A stretch of 64,000 bases of DNA from Hemileia vastatrix (lineage: Eukaryota; Basidiomycota; Pucciniomycetes; Pucciniales; Zaghouaniaceae), in contig JASXTE010000003.1 in assembly GCA_030280995.1 (NCBI GenBank), positions 992,001-1,056,000 of the forward strand, read 5' to 3'. Positions 21,843-34,092 of the stretch are shown here, in pieces. Each line of letters begins with the position of its first letter. Position 1 is the stretch's first letter. A model generated the notes under the pieces. That model did no database searches. It saw only the letters and a list, made by a program, of their open reading frames with translations, and was not told the DNA's origin. Position numbers and translations under genes: made by a program.

Positions 21843-22735
21843 CTAGTGAGCTTAACTTTCTGTTCCTCACAATCAGTCATTCTATTCCACAATGCTGAAA
21901 CAATTCTATGGACAGTTGGATTATTGTTAAAATATTCCATGTCTTCCTTTTCAATTCTCTCACTCTCCTGTGAACTTCTCATCTCACTAGTAGGTGGTTG
22001 CAACTGAGGGTTAACTGTATTATCATTATAAATAGTACTGTTATTGTGGACAAAAGACAAGTCAGGTGTATCTACTCTAAAACCTAAATTTCTTAAATCC
22101 TCCTCTATTTTTTGCACAGATTTAACATCAATAGAATTACCTATATTGTAATTATCAGTATTATGTTCAATCTGAGAGGGTAATCTACTTACTATGGGAT
22201 AGATGCCAGTCCTGATTTTTGGCGCTTTTTTCCTTTGTAAGGGTGAGCTAAGGAAGTCAGATGAGGTGGTGGATCCCTGTTGCAACTGTGGCTTGTCCAC
22301 TGTTGATGAAACCAGTCCCATTTCCATTTGTCTACCAGGATTTTCTCCTGGGAGTGAGTTGACCTGCCTTGGGTTGGGGGTTGCTGATTTGGCTGACTGG
22401 GCTGGCCTCCTTTTAACTCTGCCAATGCCTGATTCATCTGCTGAAACCCTACCTTGAAATTGTTTTGCAATTGCTCTACCTCTTTGAACATGAGTGATTT
22501 GGATTCTTCCAACTTCAGAACCTGTTTGGCCAGGTGGGAAAGTTGATCCTGAAGAGGAGGAGACGTCTTTTTTATAGTTATCTTTTTTAAGAGGGCGTCC
22601 TTTTCCTCTATACTCATGCTTTCTGCCTGGGGGTATTGTTGACCCTCCATGGTGATGTCCTGGAAAGTTTTTGTTAGCTTTAGACCTGGTATTATAAGCA
22701 GGCTTTTCACTTACGCTGTCCTGGGGAGCACTCAT
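21843..22735 (-). pseudogene. Gypsy A N-terminal gag frame, 5' part (upstream of the Gypsy B insertion)
   Basis: The frame opens at 22735 (MSAPQDSVSEKPAYNTRSKA) and is open to the Gypsy B target site. In the uninterrupted element it would continue at 13326. It is basic, Pro/Gln/Ser-rich and of low complexity, then becomes helical near the insertion (RIEKEDMEYFNNN, NRMTDCEEQKVKLTS). It resembles no enzyme. By position it is the N-terminal part of gag, preceding the coiled coil and the separate capsid/protease frame. The open frame runs 166 bases further into the Gypsy B LTR by chance. Confidence 0.7.
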
Positions 22736-23245
22736 ATTGTTAAGAATGACAATATTTTACGTCTACAAAAAGGAAAAACTCTATGGAATTAGTAGAAAAA
22801 AGATATTAGCAATTATATTACTAATAAAAAAGCAATGGAGCTTACCCTGAATTTATATCTTTATTTATTTAAATAAATTATAAGAAAAATTCAAAAAAAT
22901 CTGTTAAAAATATAATAATAAGTTCAACTAGACCTTTATAAGGGTTAATAAGTATCTTACAAAGCTTTAACCCAATACCAATTTAATTGGGCTTTATATT
23001 GGTGTCCAAATACCAAGTGAAATTGGGTTTATATTGGGTACAGTTACTACTGTAAATACCTAATTTTTATGATAAAAAATTAGTAAAATTATTTTAAAGG
23101 TTCTTTTCCGCAATCATTGAGTTATGATGACCCACTAATATGCAGCAGATCGAAATATTTGGTTATTTTGAGCTGTACTAAAGTAAAAATCACGTCCCAA
23201 GGCTTATACTAAATAATAAGTAAAATATAAGGAAAGACCCCCAAT
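22736..23245 (-). other. Gypsy A 5' untranslated leader
   Basis: This non-coding stretch lies between the 5' LTR and gag. On the minus strand TGGGGGTCTTTCC begins about two bases after the LTR end (complement of 23230-23245). It could be a tRNA primer site, but I could not match it to a known tRNA 3' end, and I find no complementary site in the LTR that would suggest self-priming. Confidence 0.5.
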
Positions 23246-23973
23246 TCTCAGTATAGTCTAGTATATAAGTATGATATAATAGTGTTTATTTATGGTCCTA
23301 CTACTTATTGATAAATGATTTAGTGATTAAACCTCAGGGGAAGACTAATAAAATAGTTATACTCAAATAAAACTCACAATACTTGGATTTAAATGTGTGC
23401 TAGTGGTGGAAAATAGATGTATAATATATAGTTATAGCTTATATAAAGATATTATCAATTTATAATAGCTTTATAATATATTTCTGAATGCTAATAATTG
23501 TATTGTAGTGGTTTTTTGGATTTTAGTAATTGAATGATGATAAATAACCGTCAAAATCCCTCCTTACTTATACCCAAATCCACTGGAGTGCACAGACCTT
23601 CAATCCAGATGATGTCACTGCTATCCCCGGCAATTACAGCTCTGTGAGAGCCCATCACCTCCCCATGGCGTCCACTTCAAGCAGTTTAAACACCCAGACC
23701 TCCAGTAAGGACCCTCCATCACTATTAATAATAACACAGATCTATACCATAAATAGAAAATCCAGATAAAAGCGGATACCATAAAGAAACAGGTAAAATA
23801 AACAATCAAAAAGAGATTTAATGAAACCAAAAGCATATAAAGGAAAAAAATAAAATGTCTAAGCCCCCAATAACATCCCCAAGCATCCATATTAACCCAG
23901 AAATGTCCTTCCAACCCATAAATCCGTGAATAACCATCCAAGGAAGTAAATTATGTTGTCCAAACTGGGTGTA

Positions 23974-24592
23974 TGTATTAAATTGATTGTTTTTAAAATT
24001 AAATATATTTATCAAATATCATATATATACACAGAATATGAATTTATTATCTACCAAAAATTAATTATTATTCTACTTAATGCCCTACATCCTCCTCCTT
24101 ATATATATGTCCGTCGTCAAATGTCTATGCTTATGCAAGTATGCTTTTACTCTAACGCATTTCATAGTTTGAGAATGCAGTGTTACTATTGGGTCATCTA
24201 TTACTTTACTTTCTGCTTTCTGTCTTTTAAATACACTTTCTCGCTGATGTGTTACTTTTCTCTTTAATAATCTCTCACCTCTTTTAACTATCCTAAAGTG
24301 GATCTTATCCATGAAATGTAGATAGTACTTTATTTTTCTCCCTCTCCTTTTCTTTCTATAGTCTCTTATCGCCTTACATAGTCTGTTATGTTTGTCTTTT
24401 ATCTTCCCATGCCACCTTATAACTTTTACCTTTTTATCTATGATTTTTTCTATTCTCTTAATGATTATGTCTTGCTTAAAATTTAATTGTTCTTCTCTTG
24501 AGTTGCTTGAGTTGTGAATGTCATTTGTTGCACCAATCTCGCATTGAGATACTAAGTGGATATGTGCAAGGTTTGCCGTCACAAAGTTAACA
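23974..24592 (-). repeat. Copia H 3' LTR
   Basis: 619 bp. The first 508 bp on the minus strand (24592 down to 24085) are an open continuation of the pol frame, which ends at a stop near 24085. The partner is 28746-29364. Confidence 0.95.
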
Positions 24593-27500
24593 TCCCCCCT
24601 TCCACTGAGTATCTCATAGTCTTCCATTCCCATCTTTCGCATGAATTTAAAGTGTTTGACTCGATCTAAGGGTTTGGTAAAAATATCAGCTACCATCTCG
24701 CTTGTTGGAATATAATCGATAAATATTTCTTTGTTCTTAATTAGATCCATTACATAGTTGTAGTGAGTTTCAATGTGTTTAGTTCGTGAATGAAAAACAG
24801 GGTTCTTGGACTTTTTCATTGCACTTTGGTTATCAGATTCAATTATTGTTGGTCTTTTAATTTCTTTGCCAATTTCACTGAACATTTTCCTCCACCATAT
24901 TGCCTCCTGTCCAGCTGCTAAATACGCTCTATATTCAGCTTCAGCTGAGGACGTACTTACAGCTCCTAATTTTTTACTTCGCCATGATACCGTCCCATTG
25001 TTAATCATGAACACGTATCCACTAGTGGACTTCCTCATTTCATTCTCTGCCCATCCAGAATCCACGTAACCTTTTAAAGCATCTTCCTCATTTGAATATT
25101 TAATTCCCCAACTTTGGGTGCCTTTCAAATATCTTAATACTCTTTTAAACGCCATCCAGTGATTTATATTAGGTTTTTCCAAAAATTGTGAGAGTATTCC
25201 TACGGTATAGGAGATATCCGGTCGTGTACATTGAGACAAATAATTTAGTGACCCTATGGCAGATCTATAGTCTTTTCCTTCTTGTTTAAATTCATCGTGT
25301 TCTTTGTCTGTGGCTGTTTCTAACTTCAAATTGGACTGCATAGGTGTTCCACTAATCTTTGCGTCTTCTAGCCCATATTCTTGTACCAGAGTTTTAATAT
25401 AATGTTCCTGAGATAGGAAAATTCCACCATTTTCTTCTAAAACAACTTTTATCCCTAGGACATGCTGTACTACGCCTAGGTCTTTTATTTTAAAGTTATT
25501 TTTCATTTGGTTGATCACACGATCGCTGTTAGGTCCTACTAGTATCAAGTCATCTACCCATGCAAACGCCAGATCTCCTTCTGTATGGACAAACAGGCAG
25601 GGATCTGCATCACTGATCCGATATCCGTTTTGAGTGAACCAGCTGGTCATGGTTAAATACCACCCCCTCGCTGCCTGTTTTAGTCCATACAGTGTTTTCT
25701 TTAGTTTTATAATGTATTTACTTGGGTTTTCTATTAGGTCATCTTTATATTGGTTGTTATACGTTTCCTGTTTTGTTTCCTTTAGCCATTCACTGAATCC
25801 CTCTGGTATACTAATGTATACGGCTTCTTCATCACTTAGTTTGGAATTCAAGTATGCAGTGACAAAGTCTGCCTGCCTAGGTTTTTGTTTCGTGTGTGCC
25901 GCATAGTTTAACATGAATCTCATGGTGCTGAGTCTTCCTGTTGGTGAAAATGTCTCTTCAAAATCGATGCCTTCTTTTTGTTTGAAGCCTCTCGCTACAC
26001 ATCTTGCCTTGTACCTTTGCAGTTCACCTTCAGCATTGAATTTTTTATTTAGCACCCACCTTGTGGTGATCGTAGTCTTATTTTTATCTTTATTTTCTTT
26101 AGGCATGATCTCAAAAACTCCATTTTCAACTATTGAGTCGAATTCATCAAATATTGCTCCCTTCCATTTAACCCATTCCCCCGATTTCTTTGCTTCCTGA
26201 TAGCTGTCAGGGATAATTACATTCTCTCTGATAAATGTTTCTAAGACTAATGCTTCTAGATTTATTCCTTCATCAGTTATTTCCTCAATATTCGACTCTT
26301 GCGGTACTTGTTTGGCAATATGGGTTTGATAGTTGCCATATCTCTTGGGGGCTTTCCTTTCCCTTATCATCTTTCTTCTCTCCTGCGTTTCATCTCTTAT
26401 TCTTTCTTCTTTTTCATCATTTTTCTCTTGGGAATCAACTGGCTCAATTTGATTTAATGGTATGAATCTATTTACTTCTCTTTTATCCCCTACGGTTGAT
26501 ATATCTCTTGATCTGATCACGATTCTTTTCTCTTTGTCCCAAATCCTGTATACACTCCTTTCTCCCTCATCCATTCCTACTACCAGTCCTTTTCTGCATC
26601 TCGCATCAAGCTTTCCTATTGTTTTATAATGATGTATACTGTAGTACACTTCACTTCCGAATTCCCTAATGTTTTCTGTTCTAGGTTCTTCTCCCCACAG
26701 GGTTTTAAATGCATTGTGTTTATTTGTTCGGTTGTAAACATATGCTGCCATTGTTATGGCCTCTGCCCATAATTCCTTTGGCAGTTTATGCTCAAGTATC
26801 ATCGTTCTGGCTTTCTCAATGACTGTCCTGTTCATCCTTTCCGCGGTTCCGTTATTTTGGGGGGTGTTTGGTGTTGTGACTAAATGTATGATTCCTAGTT
26901 CCTGTAACCACTGATCCATATTTTTATTTACAAACTCTCCTCCTCCATCACTAATGATCCTTTTAACTGTTATGTTTTTCTGTCTTTTTAATAGATTCAC
27001 TATTCCTTTCAGTGCTATCTCGGTTTGACTCTTATACTTTAGACACTTCACCCATACATATCTTGAGGCTGTATCCACTACTGTTAACACAAATCTTGAT
27101 CTCCCTAATGATTCTGGGGTAATTGGACCCATTATATCCATTGATAATTCCTCCCCCGGGTTGTCTGTACGGGTTCTTTCTTTTTTAAATGGTCTCCTAG
27201 TCATCTTCCCTTGCTTGCAGGTGTCACACTCAACTTCGTTCCCATTATGCCCCAACCTTCTGTGCTCCTCTATGGTAACTTGTGCGTGTATATCTCTTCT
27301 CTCAAGATGTAAGAAAGGTAAGTTGTTTCTCATTTCTCCGCTCATTACTTTTCTGTCTTTTATTTGCACATGGAACTTATTATTCTCACTCTTAACTACT
27401 TGTGCGCCTCTCTTCCACAATAACCCTTGTGAAATCAAGCAATAGGGTAAATCAGGGACATAGTATACATTTCTGAACACGATTTTACTCTTGTCTGGAC

Positions 27501-28627
27501 AATATAACTCTACTTCACCTTTCCCTTTAATACTCACGCTCCTCCCAACTTCACCAATATTTACAGAACCCTCGCACTCTTGGAACCTACTAAAATCTTC
27601 TCTTTGATTGGACATGTGATCCGATGCTCCAGAATCAAGCAACAACGCATTACTGGAATTCAGACATATATTAGTCTCAATAGTACCTACACAGCTAAAG
27701 ATAGGTATTTCTTGATTACTAACAAAGAAGTCGGCATCACTGTCATCACCTTTACCATACAGATATTCTTCATCACTGTCACCAAAGATCTCTCGCTCGT
27801 AGTCCACCGCTACTCGTTTATTTGGCGACTCTTTGAAAGTTTCAACGACCCTTTTGCCTATAAATGCCACATTTTTATGTTCGCCTTCCTCCTCCTTATT
27901 TTCGGCGACTGATACGTTTCTCGGTGGGGCAAATTTATATTTAGTCCATGGCTTCTTGCATTCACGAGCCGAATGCCCCATGTTCCCACAATTGTAGCAC
28001 TTGATGCTTCTCTTGACGGTGGTTATGGTGTTCATGGCCACATTCTCTTCCTTTTTTACAGTGAATTGCTTACTATCTTTCTCTAGCCTTTTTAACACCT
28101 CATCTAAACCTAGGACCTCTTCCCCTTGGATCAATATACGGATAAAGGACTCGTACTCCTTGGGCAACTTGTGCATTACTTGAAGGGAAAGAACTTCATC
28201 GTCGATTTTCAAACCAGTAAGCTTTATCTTGCTGTTGATGGTTCTAATATCCTTGACATATTGGGCTACATTGGTGAATTCGGTGGTGAGTAATTCATTG
28301 AACGCCATTCGTCTGCCTTGAGCATCACCCCCAGCATACTTATCTTTAAGCAAATCCCAGGCGATCTTTCCATCTCCCTTTTTTTTCGCCAAACAACTCG
28401 CTCGCTACCATAGCTACATGGTCGTCATTCAAACTTCGAATGATTAGGTTGTACGCCTTCCTCTTTCTTTCTTCTATTTTGTCGGTGGGTTTTCCAAGAA
28501 TGAAATCCAAGCATTTGATATTATCTAACTCGGCTTCCATTATTGTTGACCAGACGAAATAGTTTTTTTCATTAAGAAGGCAACGAGGATTGTTACTACC
28601 GGTGCTGTGATTGTTCAGTTCGGACAT
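24085..28627 (-). pseudogene. Copia H gag-pol, intact except for one frameshift
   Basis: Gag opens at 28627 (MSELNNHSTGSNN). After about 80 codons one extra base in an A8 run (28379-28386) shifts the phase, and the rest (28392-24085) is open for 1435 codons. Domains in order are gag; zinc knuckle CYNCGNMGHSAREC; protease LLLDSGASDHMS; integrase zinc region (RLGHNG and CDTCKQGK); integrase core IISDGGGEFVN and TPQNNGTAERMNRT; RT with RWVLNKKFNAEGELQRYKAR and FAWVDDLILVG (catalytic VDD); and RNase H with ESDNQSAMKKS, HSRTKHIETHYN and VADIFTKPLD. This is the Copia order with integrase before RT. Unusually, after RNase H the frame runs through the polypurine tract (encoding SGRGDVN) and about 168 codons of U3, giving a Lys/Arg-rich tail. 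The frameshift lies within gag, so it looks like a mutation or assembly error rather than a programmed gag-pol shift. Confidence 0.92.
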
Positions 28628-28745
28628 CTTGTTTTCGCGAATTAGTAGTAGGTAATACGGGGTTTATGATGTAGTGAGAACTTGATAGTAATATAGTGGA
28701 TACTCTTTGTTATTTAAACGATTGATTACTTATCGGTACTGATAA

Positions 28746-29364
28746 TGTATTAAATTGATTGTTTTTAAAATTAAATATATTTATCAAATATCATATATAT
28801 ACACAGAATATGAATTTATTATCTACCAAAAATTAATTATTATTCTACTTAATGCCCTACATCCTCCTCCTTATATATATGTCCGTCGTCAAATGTCTAT
28901 GCTTATGCAAGTATGCTTTTACTCTAACGCATTTCATAGTTTGAGAATGCAGTGTTACTATTGGGTCATCTATTACTTTACTTTCTGCTTTCTGTCTTTT
29001 AAATACACTTTCTCGCTGATGTGTTACTTTTCTCTTTAATAATCTCTCACCTCTTTTAACTATCCTAAAGTGGATCTTATCCATGAAATGTAGATAGTAC
29101 TTTATTTTTCTCCCTCTCCTTTTCTTTCTATAGTCTCTTATCGCCTTACATAGTCTGTTATGTTTGTCTTTTATCTTCCCATGCCACCTTATAACTTTTA
29201 CCTTTTTATCTATGATTTTTTCTATTCTCTTAATGATTATGTCTTGCTTAAAATTTAATTGTTCTTCTCTTGAGTTGCTTGAGTTGTGAATGTCATTTGT
29301 TGCACCAATCTCACATTGAGATACTAAGTGGATATGTGCAAGGTTTGCCGTCACAAAGTTAACA
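28746..29364 (-). repeat. Copia H 5' LTR
   Basis: 619 bp, virtually identical to 23974-24592. On the minus strand it is followed by TTATCAGTACCGATAAG, the likely primer-site region, whose partner tRNA I could not identify. Confidence 0.93.
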
Positions 29365-29821
29365 GTATGTGCCTGATATAGGTGTCTATGCTTCTGTAGG
29401 CGTTGTGAGTCCACTGATTTCGTCCATATGACCTAAAATAAGCAGAAAAACAAAGGTTATAGGCTATCAAGGGGCTAAAAGCCACTTATATACCTAAATA
29501 TACATAATATACTGCATATTTCACTGAATATGAGATTTATGTATACATATAAGCTTATGTATGTCAATAATTACTTCATATCACTTAAGATAAGTATATT
29601 ATGACTCCATTAACACATTAATAAGTATTATTAGGCTATGGATAAGCTATTTAAACTACTATAAGTTGTATAATAGAATAATAATTATATATATATATAA
29701 TATAATAATATATATTATTATTTTAACCTTATTTTTAAGATATAAGCTTAATTTACTTAAGGTTATCTTATTTTAAGCATAAGAAATACTCAGTCCTTAG
29801 GATATTTAGGCTGACATAGTC

Positions 29822-30996
29822 CTATAAGCTCTTTAATTCTTATTTAACCAATTTTTAATCTTAAATAACCAAAAAAAATAACACTTTTCATTTTAAACCA
29901 TCAAGTAACTATGGTATATTTTGTCAGAATTTGAAAGCCAATGTCTCCTAGCTCAACACAATGCCTCACCTTTTCATTTACTATACACACTATTGATTTA
30001 ATGTAGGCACCTAGAATTACAATATGAGTGATATATAGATGATAGATAACAGGTTTAAACTAGGCCAATAGTGATGAAAGTTACATATATATTGAGAATT
30101 GTTCTTCTTTCCCACTATTGATTCATTTATGCTAACTCATCATTGATCAATCAATTATTCAAATCCCATGGAAAATTTTTTAATTATAATTTTGAAACCC
30201 CTCATTAAAATTGTGTCTAAGTAATTCTTTTTCTTTTAATTTTAATTTTTTATTCATCTGTTCTAATTATTTTACTTTTAGGTTGGCTCTTTAAGTATTT
30301 CCAACATTCATTAATTTTTGTAACTAAAAAAAATTACATATCTTCCTGGTAACACCCTGGTGTACTCCCAACAAAGTTATGCTAGTAGTGGTGCTAAAGA
30401 GAACCCCCCACCCCCACCCCATTTTCCCCCTAGTAACTTGTTGTAATTTAAAAAGTGGGAGAGGTGACATAGATGAGTTAAATAGGATGGATAAATAAAA
30501 ATTCATTTTTAAAAATGTCTATTTCCATCTACTTGGCATGAAGAAACCAACGTCTGCGATTTATTTATTTATTTATTTATTTATACAAATGTGATCCAGT
30601 TACTATACACAAAATACGGATTGAACATTGATGCAATACACATAACTATATTCCTTTATATTTATTTATTTGTTTAACATAATCAAATTGCTTAAAGATA
30701 TCCTGCTGTCACTACCGAATCAACGTACCACAAAATCTTTATGTTCTATCACGACATTCATACTCCACCTACATTGATACTAATACCCAAATGAAGATCA
30801 AAATCAAAATAAGACTTTAATTGAATATCCATCATTTAAAACCAAAAACAAATTTACTTAAATATTTCTAGTTTAGAGAAGAAGAAAAATGAAAAATGAA
30901 GTAGAATTTAAAGAAGATTTAAAATGTTAAGATTACTTTATTTCATCTCGAGTAGAGTCTGCTCATGATCTTGAGACTTTCTTTAATTTCTTCATC
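29822..30996. other. Intergenic stretch between Gypsy A and the host-gene island
   Basis: AT-rich with no coding signal. A C-rich tract with CACCCCCACCCC lies at 30405-30430 and a (TTTA)n run at 30560-30585. The last 100 bases before 30997 should hold the 3' untranslated region of the aspartic protease, with AAATAAAG on the minus strand near 30940 as a possible polyadenylation signal. Confidence 0.6.
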
Positions 30997-33111
30997 TTAA
31001 AGTTCAATATGAGACTGAGGTTGAATATCAGCTTGAAATTGAGCTTTAGCCTGAGACTGATCAGGTCGTTGAGCCATTCCGATCCTTACGTTGTCTTGAT
31101 CGAACACGACGAAGACGCTTTTCAAGAAAACATCACCCACTATTGGTACAGAAAAAAAAAGATGGGTAGATTGAGATAAGTCAGATATGCATTATTTTAC
31201 TTCCTAAAAAACCTTTAGAGTAAACCAATAATAATTAGAGTAGATAGTGAGGTAAGACGTACCAATATCAAAAGGATTATTGCCTCTAGACTGAACCCCA
31301 CCAAAAACCATTCCATCCTGGTCGGGTGAATCATAGGCCAAATGTTGAGGTTTTAAATTAAACATATGATCACCCACAGAAAACATAATTTTTGGGATCT
31401 CAGCTTTAGCTGGGAAAACCCAACCACCTTTTTGAGAATCCAATTTAGCACCTGAAATTGCTTTATAAATCTCTTGAACTACTTCATCTGCCATTAAAGC
31501 TAGTGTTGTACCGGTATCAGCTATAGAAGTATTTTTAGACAATGTGAGGACTCGATCGTTGATTTGGAATTTCTCGGCTTTATACTCCCAGAAACCCCTT
31601 GAGTTGTTGATGGGTGTGTAGAGAACATCATCTTGTTTGACTCCTGCATGTTCGTAGGGGATCGTGCCGAAAGAGTAAAATCTATTAACAACAAATATAT
31701 ATACATTCATGGATCCATCAGTCATTTAATGAATTCTTTTATTTTTTTACTTTATCTTTGTAGTCAAAAAAAAAATAAGTAAATAAGTAGGAAAAAGAAG
31801 AGTAGACAGCAAGAATAATAAAAAACATACCCAGTGCCTTCATTACCTTTCTTCAAGCAAGCGGTAAACACACCTTTTTCAATGAGTTTATTTTGAATCA
31901 GATTTTCGACGGGGGTTTTTTGCTTTGGCTTAGCTGTATCGATACTAGGCCAAGCCAAACCGACTAATCCATCTGATCCTGGATTAGTAAGAAAACTCGA
32001 TGAGACATTAGTCGCAACGTCAATGCCTTGACATTCACATTCTATATCACCCAATTTAAATTCTTTCAAGATAAAATGAAATCAAATCAAGACATCAGTT
32101 ACTCATTCAGTCATTAATTAAAATATTGATAGCTATACATATATATATCAAAAAAGAAAAGAGGGGAAAAAAACTTGAAAATTATATAAAATGAAATTTG
32201 AACCAAATCAAAATATCATGTGGCTTACTATCTTGGTAAATATCTCCTTGGGCATGGGACCCGTCACCATAACTTATCTTCCATGTGCCTCCATCAACTT
32301 TCTTTGCTGTGCTTGATTTGGAAGGATCGTAAATGTTATGTTTAGATGTGTCCATGCTAATTTCTAGATAAAAGTACATTTATTTATTTATGTAACAAGA
32401 GAGAAAGAGATGAAAATATAAAAAATAAAATAACCATCAGAATAAAGATTTAAGAACTCCAGGGCAATGCATTTTAATTTTCCAATAATACTACTAATAA
32501 AATTGGGAAAAGCGGAGAGTGAAAAAAAATACTGACTGTTTGACAACACCCAAAAGTTAGAAGACCCAGTATCGAAATCCAAATTCATTTCAACACCAGG
32601 AGTGCCAACGGTCAATTTAACGCAATATTCCAAATCGTCCTACAAGCAAATTATATATGTAAATTTTGAACCATATAATTATTATAGAAAGATAAGATTA
32701 AATGAGATTGAAATATAATTTGAGCAGAAGAACAGGAAATATAAAAAGAAAGCATTAAATTTTATTACAGAGACACTGTGAGCGGGTACTTCATGGCGAG
32801 TGCCGTCTTCCTGGACCGCATAAACGGCACCCCTGAAGGCTGAAAAGTGTGGTGTATGGAGGTTGTAGCGCCTTGCTGCGTGGGCATATGCCTGGTGATT
32901 CAATGGACAAGAAGGGAGAAGAAAAGTGAGAACAAGGAAGATGTGAATGACACTGATGATTTAAAGGTATATATATATATAGATAGATGTGGGCATGTCT
33001 TGTGATATATATAGATATATATATATTACTTTGACTTACAGCGGAACCACTGCGAACAGTGGAGGAGTGAATAGTTGATTTCTTTACAGCAGGTAGGATT
33101 GCAAAGCTCAT
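30997..33111 (-). CDS. Pepsin-family (A1) aspartic protease, seven exons
   Basis: The minus-strand exons are 33111-33040, 32891-32769, 32639-32537, 32363-32229, 32062-31831, 31681-31263 and 31139-30997. All have GT-AG borders, phases agree, and they total 1227 nt (408 residues). A propeptide-like segment (about 25-70, RYNLHTPHFSAFRGAVYAV) precedes the mature fold. YCVKLTVGTPG and DFDTGSSNFWVL carry the first catalytic Asp, YGDGSHAQGD is the flap, SIADTGTTLALM carries the second Asp, and GDVFLKSVFVVFD is the C-terminal signature. Block order and GFWEY resemble aspergillopepsin/penicillopepsin-type enzymes. The first 24 residues (MSFAILPAVKKSTIHSS) lack a convincing signal peptide: the hydrophobic run is very short. 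The enzyme may use an unannotated upstream exon or be intracellular or vacuolar by another route. It hydrolyses proteins at acid pH (family knowledge). The C-terminal 30 residues are Gln-rich. Confidence 0.9.
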
Positions 33112-34092
33112 TTTAAATTTATGATGATTATAATTAAAAAACGCTCCGAGTTTTAAAATCTAACAATGAGTTGAATATATGAACGAAAGGAGGGGTATTT
33201 ATAGGTGTAGATAGGTATATCGGGATGGGGAGAAGGATAGATAAGGGTAAGCATGAAGATAAAGATATATAGATAAAGACTCAGATTAGGAGGAGAACAA
33301 GCTAAGAGAGAGGAGGGAGGAGGTGTGGATGACTAATAAATATTCGGTCATAGAAATCGAAGGGCTAGTACAAAGAGGCGGAGGTTAAAACGCAGGGGAA
33401 GCAAAAGAAAAGATCGAACAGAAGGTTGACCGATCTGATGATCAGAATAGGAGTCAGAGGAAGGGGAGGGGAGGGGGAGAGTGAGATTGATTTGGTAAAA
33501 AAGAGGTTGAGAATAGAGGTCCAAGTGATCAGACTAGTGGACGTGATCCAGGTAGTGTCCAAGTAAAGTAGTCCAAGCAGTTGAGCGGATGATATAGTGA
33601 GGAATCTTGATGGTCAAGTTCATGATGCCCGCCATGACCGGGACCTGTAACTAATCTGTTCATGCTCACGCTTAGATTTGGGAGATTACATTTACATTCA
33701 CACTTTCACTAGCACTGGGACTATTAGTTAGTTAGTTAGACTGCCCATCTGGATTAACCGTCAACATTGAGCTTAGCTTAGTTTTGATTGTTGGGTGAGG
33801 TTGAGGATTGGTGGAGTGTGTGCTGTATGCATAGGATGAATATGCATCAATGCATATTGCGAAGAATGCCCAAAATGGCGATGGATATGCATATTCAACT
33901 TGGCCAATGTTTTCTCTTCCCCTCACCCGCCACCGACTTGCTCACTCAAATATTCATCCCATTTTGCATTCAAATTTTCATCCCATTTTGCATAAAAATT
34001 TTCATTCTGCTATTCATCCAATCTTCCATCCTCTTCTTCATCGCCTTCCACTGCCATCCACCATCTCCCTTCCTTTCAAAAGTCTTCTCTCC
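33112..34092. promoter_or_regulatory. Divergent intergenic region between the aspartic protease and the M16 protease
   Basis: This 981-bp region separates two head-to-head genes and should hold both promoters. For the minus-strand gene a TATA-like CTATAAATACC (complement of 33194-33204) lies about 85 bp before its ATG. For the plus-strand gene, C/T-rich sequence with repeated ATTTTGCAT / TTCATCC motifs (33955-34030) precedes the ATG, with no clear TATA box. A GA-rich tract spans 33225-33320 and another 33450-33490. Confidence 0.5.

Larger units (their letters stand above)
23974..29364 (-). mobile_element. Copia H: young Ty1/Copia element inside the Gypsy A LTR
   Basis: The element is 5391 bp with two 619-bp LTRs (23974-24592 and 28746-29364). 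Only one difference was spotted between them (TCTCGCATT versus TCTCACATT), so insertion was recent. On the minus strand the LTR starts TGTTAAC after the polypurine tract GGAAGGGGGGA. With TG...CA ends the flanking duplication is GTA. If the outer two bases belong to the target, it is the more usual 5-bp GTATG and the LTR would end in ...AATA. The uninterrupted Gypsy A LTR (GGGTGTATGCGCC) supports either reading. Confidence 0.95.
7056..29816 (-). mobile_element. Gypsy A: complete LTR retrotransposon with two nested insertions
   Basis: The element is bounded by TGTCAG and CTGACA ends and by a perfect 5-bp target duplication TAGTC (7051-7055 and 29817-29821). Reading on the minus strand, the 5' LTR is 23246-29816 (split by Copia H), then leader 22736-23245, gag, protease, RT, RNase H, integrase and chromodomain (22735 down to 8347, split by Gypsy B), a polypurine tract (complement of CTCCCTCACCCC, 8233-8244) and the 3' LTR at 7056-8232. 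Removing Gypsy B and one CTAGT copy restores the gag reading frame across the join. Removing Copia H restores an LTR of 1177 bp, equal to the left LTR. The LTRs differ at roughly 28 sites by hand count (about 2.4%), which is more than for either nested element. Confidence 0.93.
23246..29816 (-). repeat. Gypsy A 5' LTR, split by Copia H
   Basis: The two parts, 23246-23973 and 29365-29816, together rebuild a 1177-bp LTR colinear with 7056-8232. The outermost base pair near 23246 reads TCTCAG instead of TGTCAG. The right end CTGACA is followed by the TAGTC target copy. Confidence 0.9.

Noticed and set aside
28379..28386. Programmed frameshift at the A8 run of Copia H
   Set aside because: It lies about 80 codons into gag and needs a +1 shift, so a one-base insertion or assembly error is simpler.
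28857..29414. Separate gene of 185 codons on the minus strand
   Set aside because: It is the 5' LTR copy of the Copia H U3 frame plus a chance extension into Gypsy A.
33850..34092. Upstream in-frame Met codons for the M16 protease
   Set aside because: The extra residues are low complexity, and the family start context fits MDHQIHWP at 34093.
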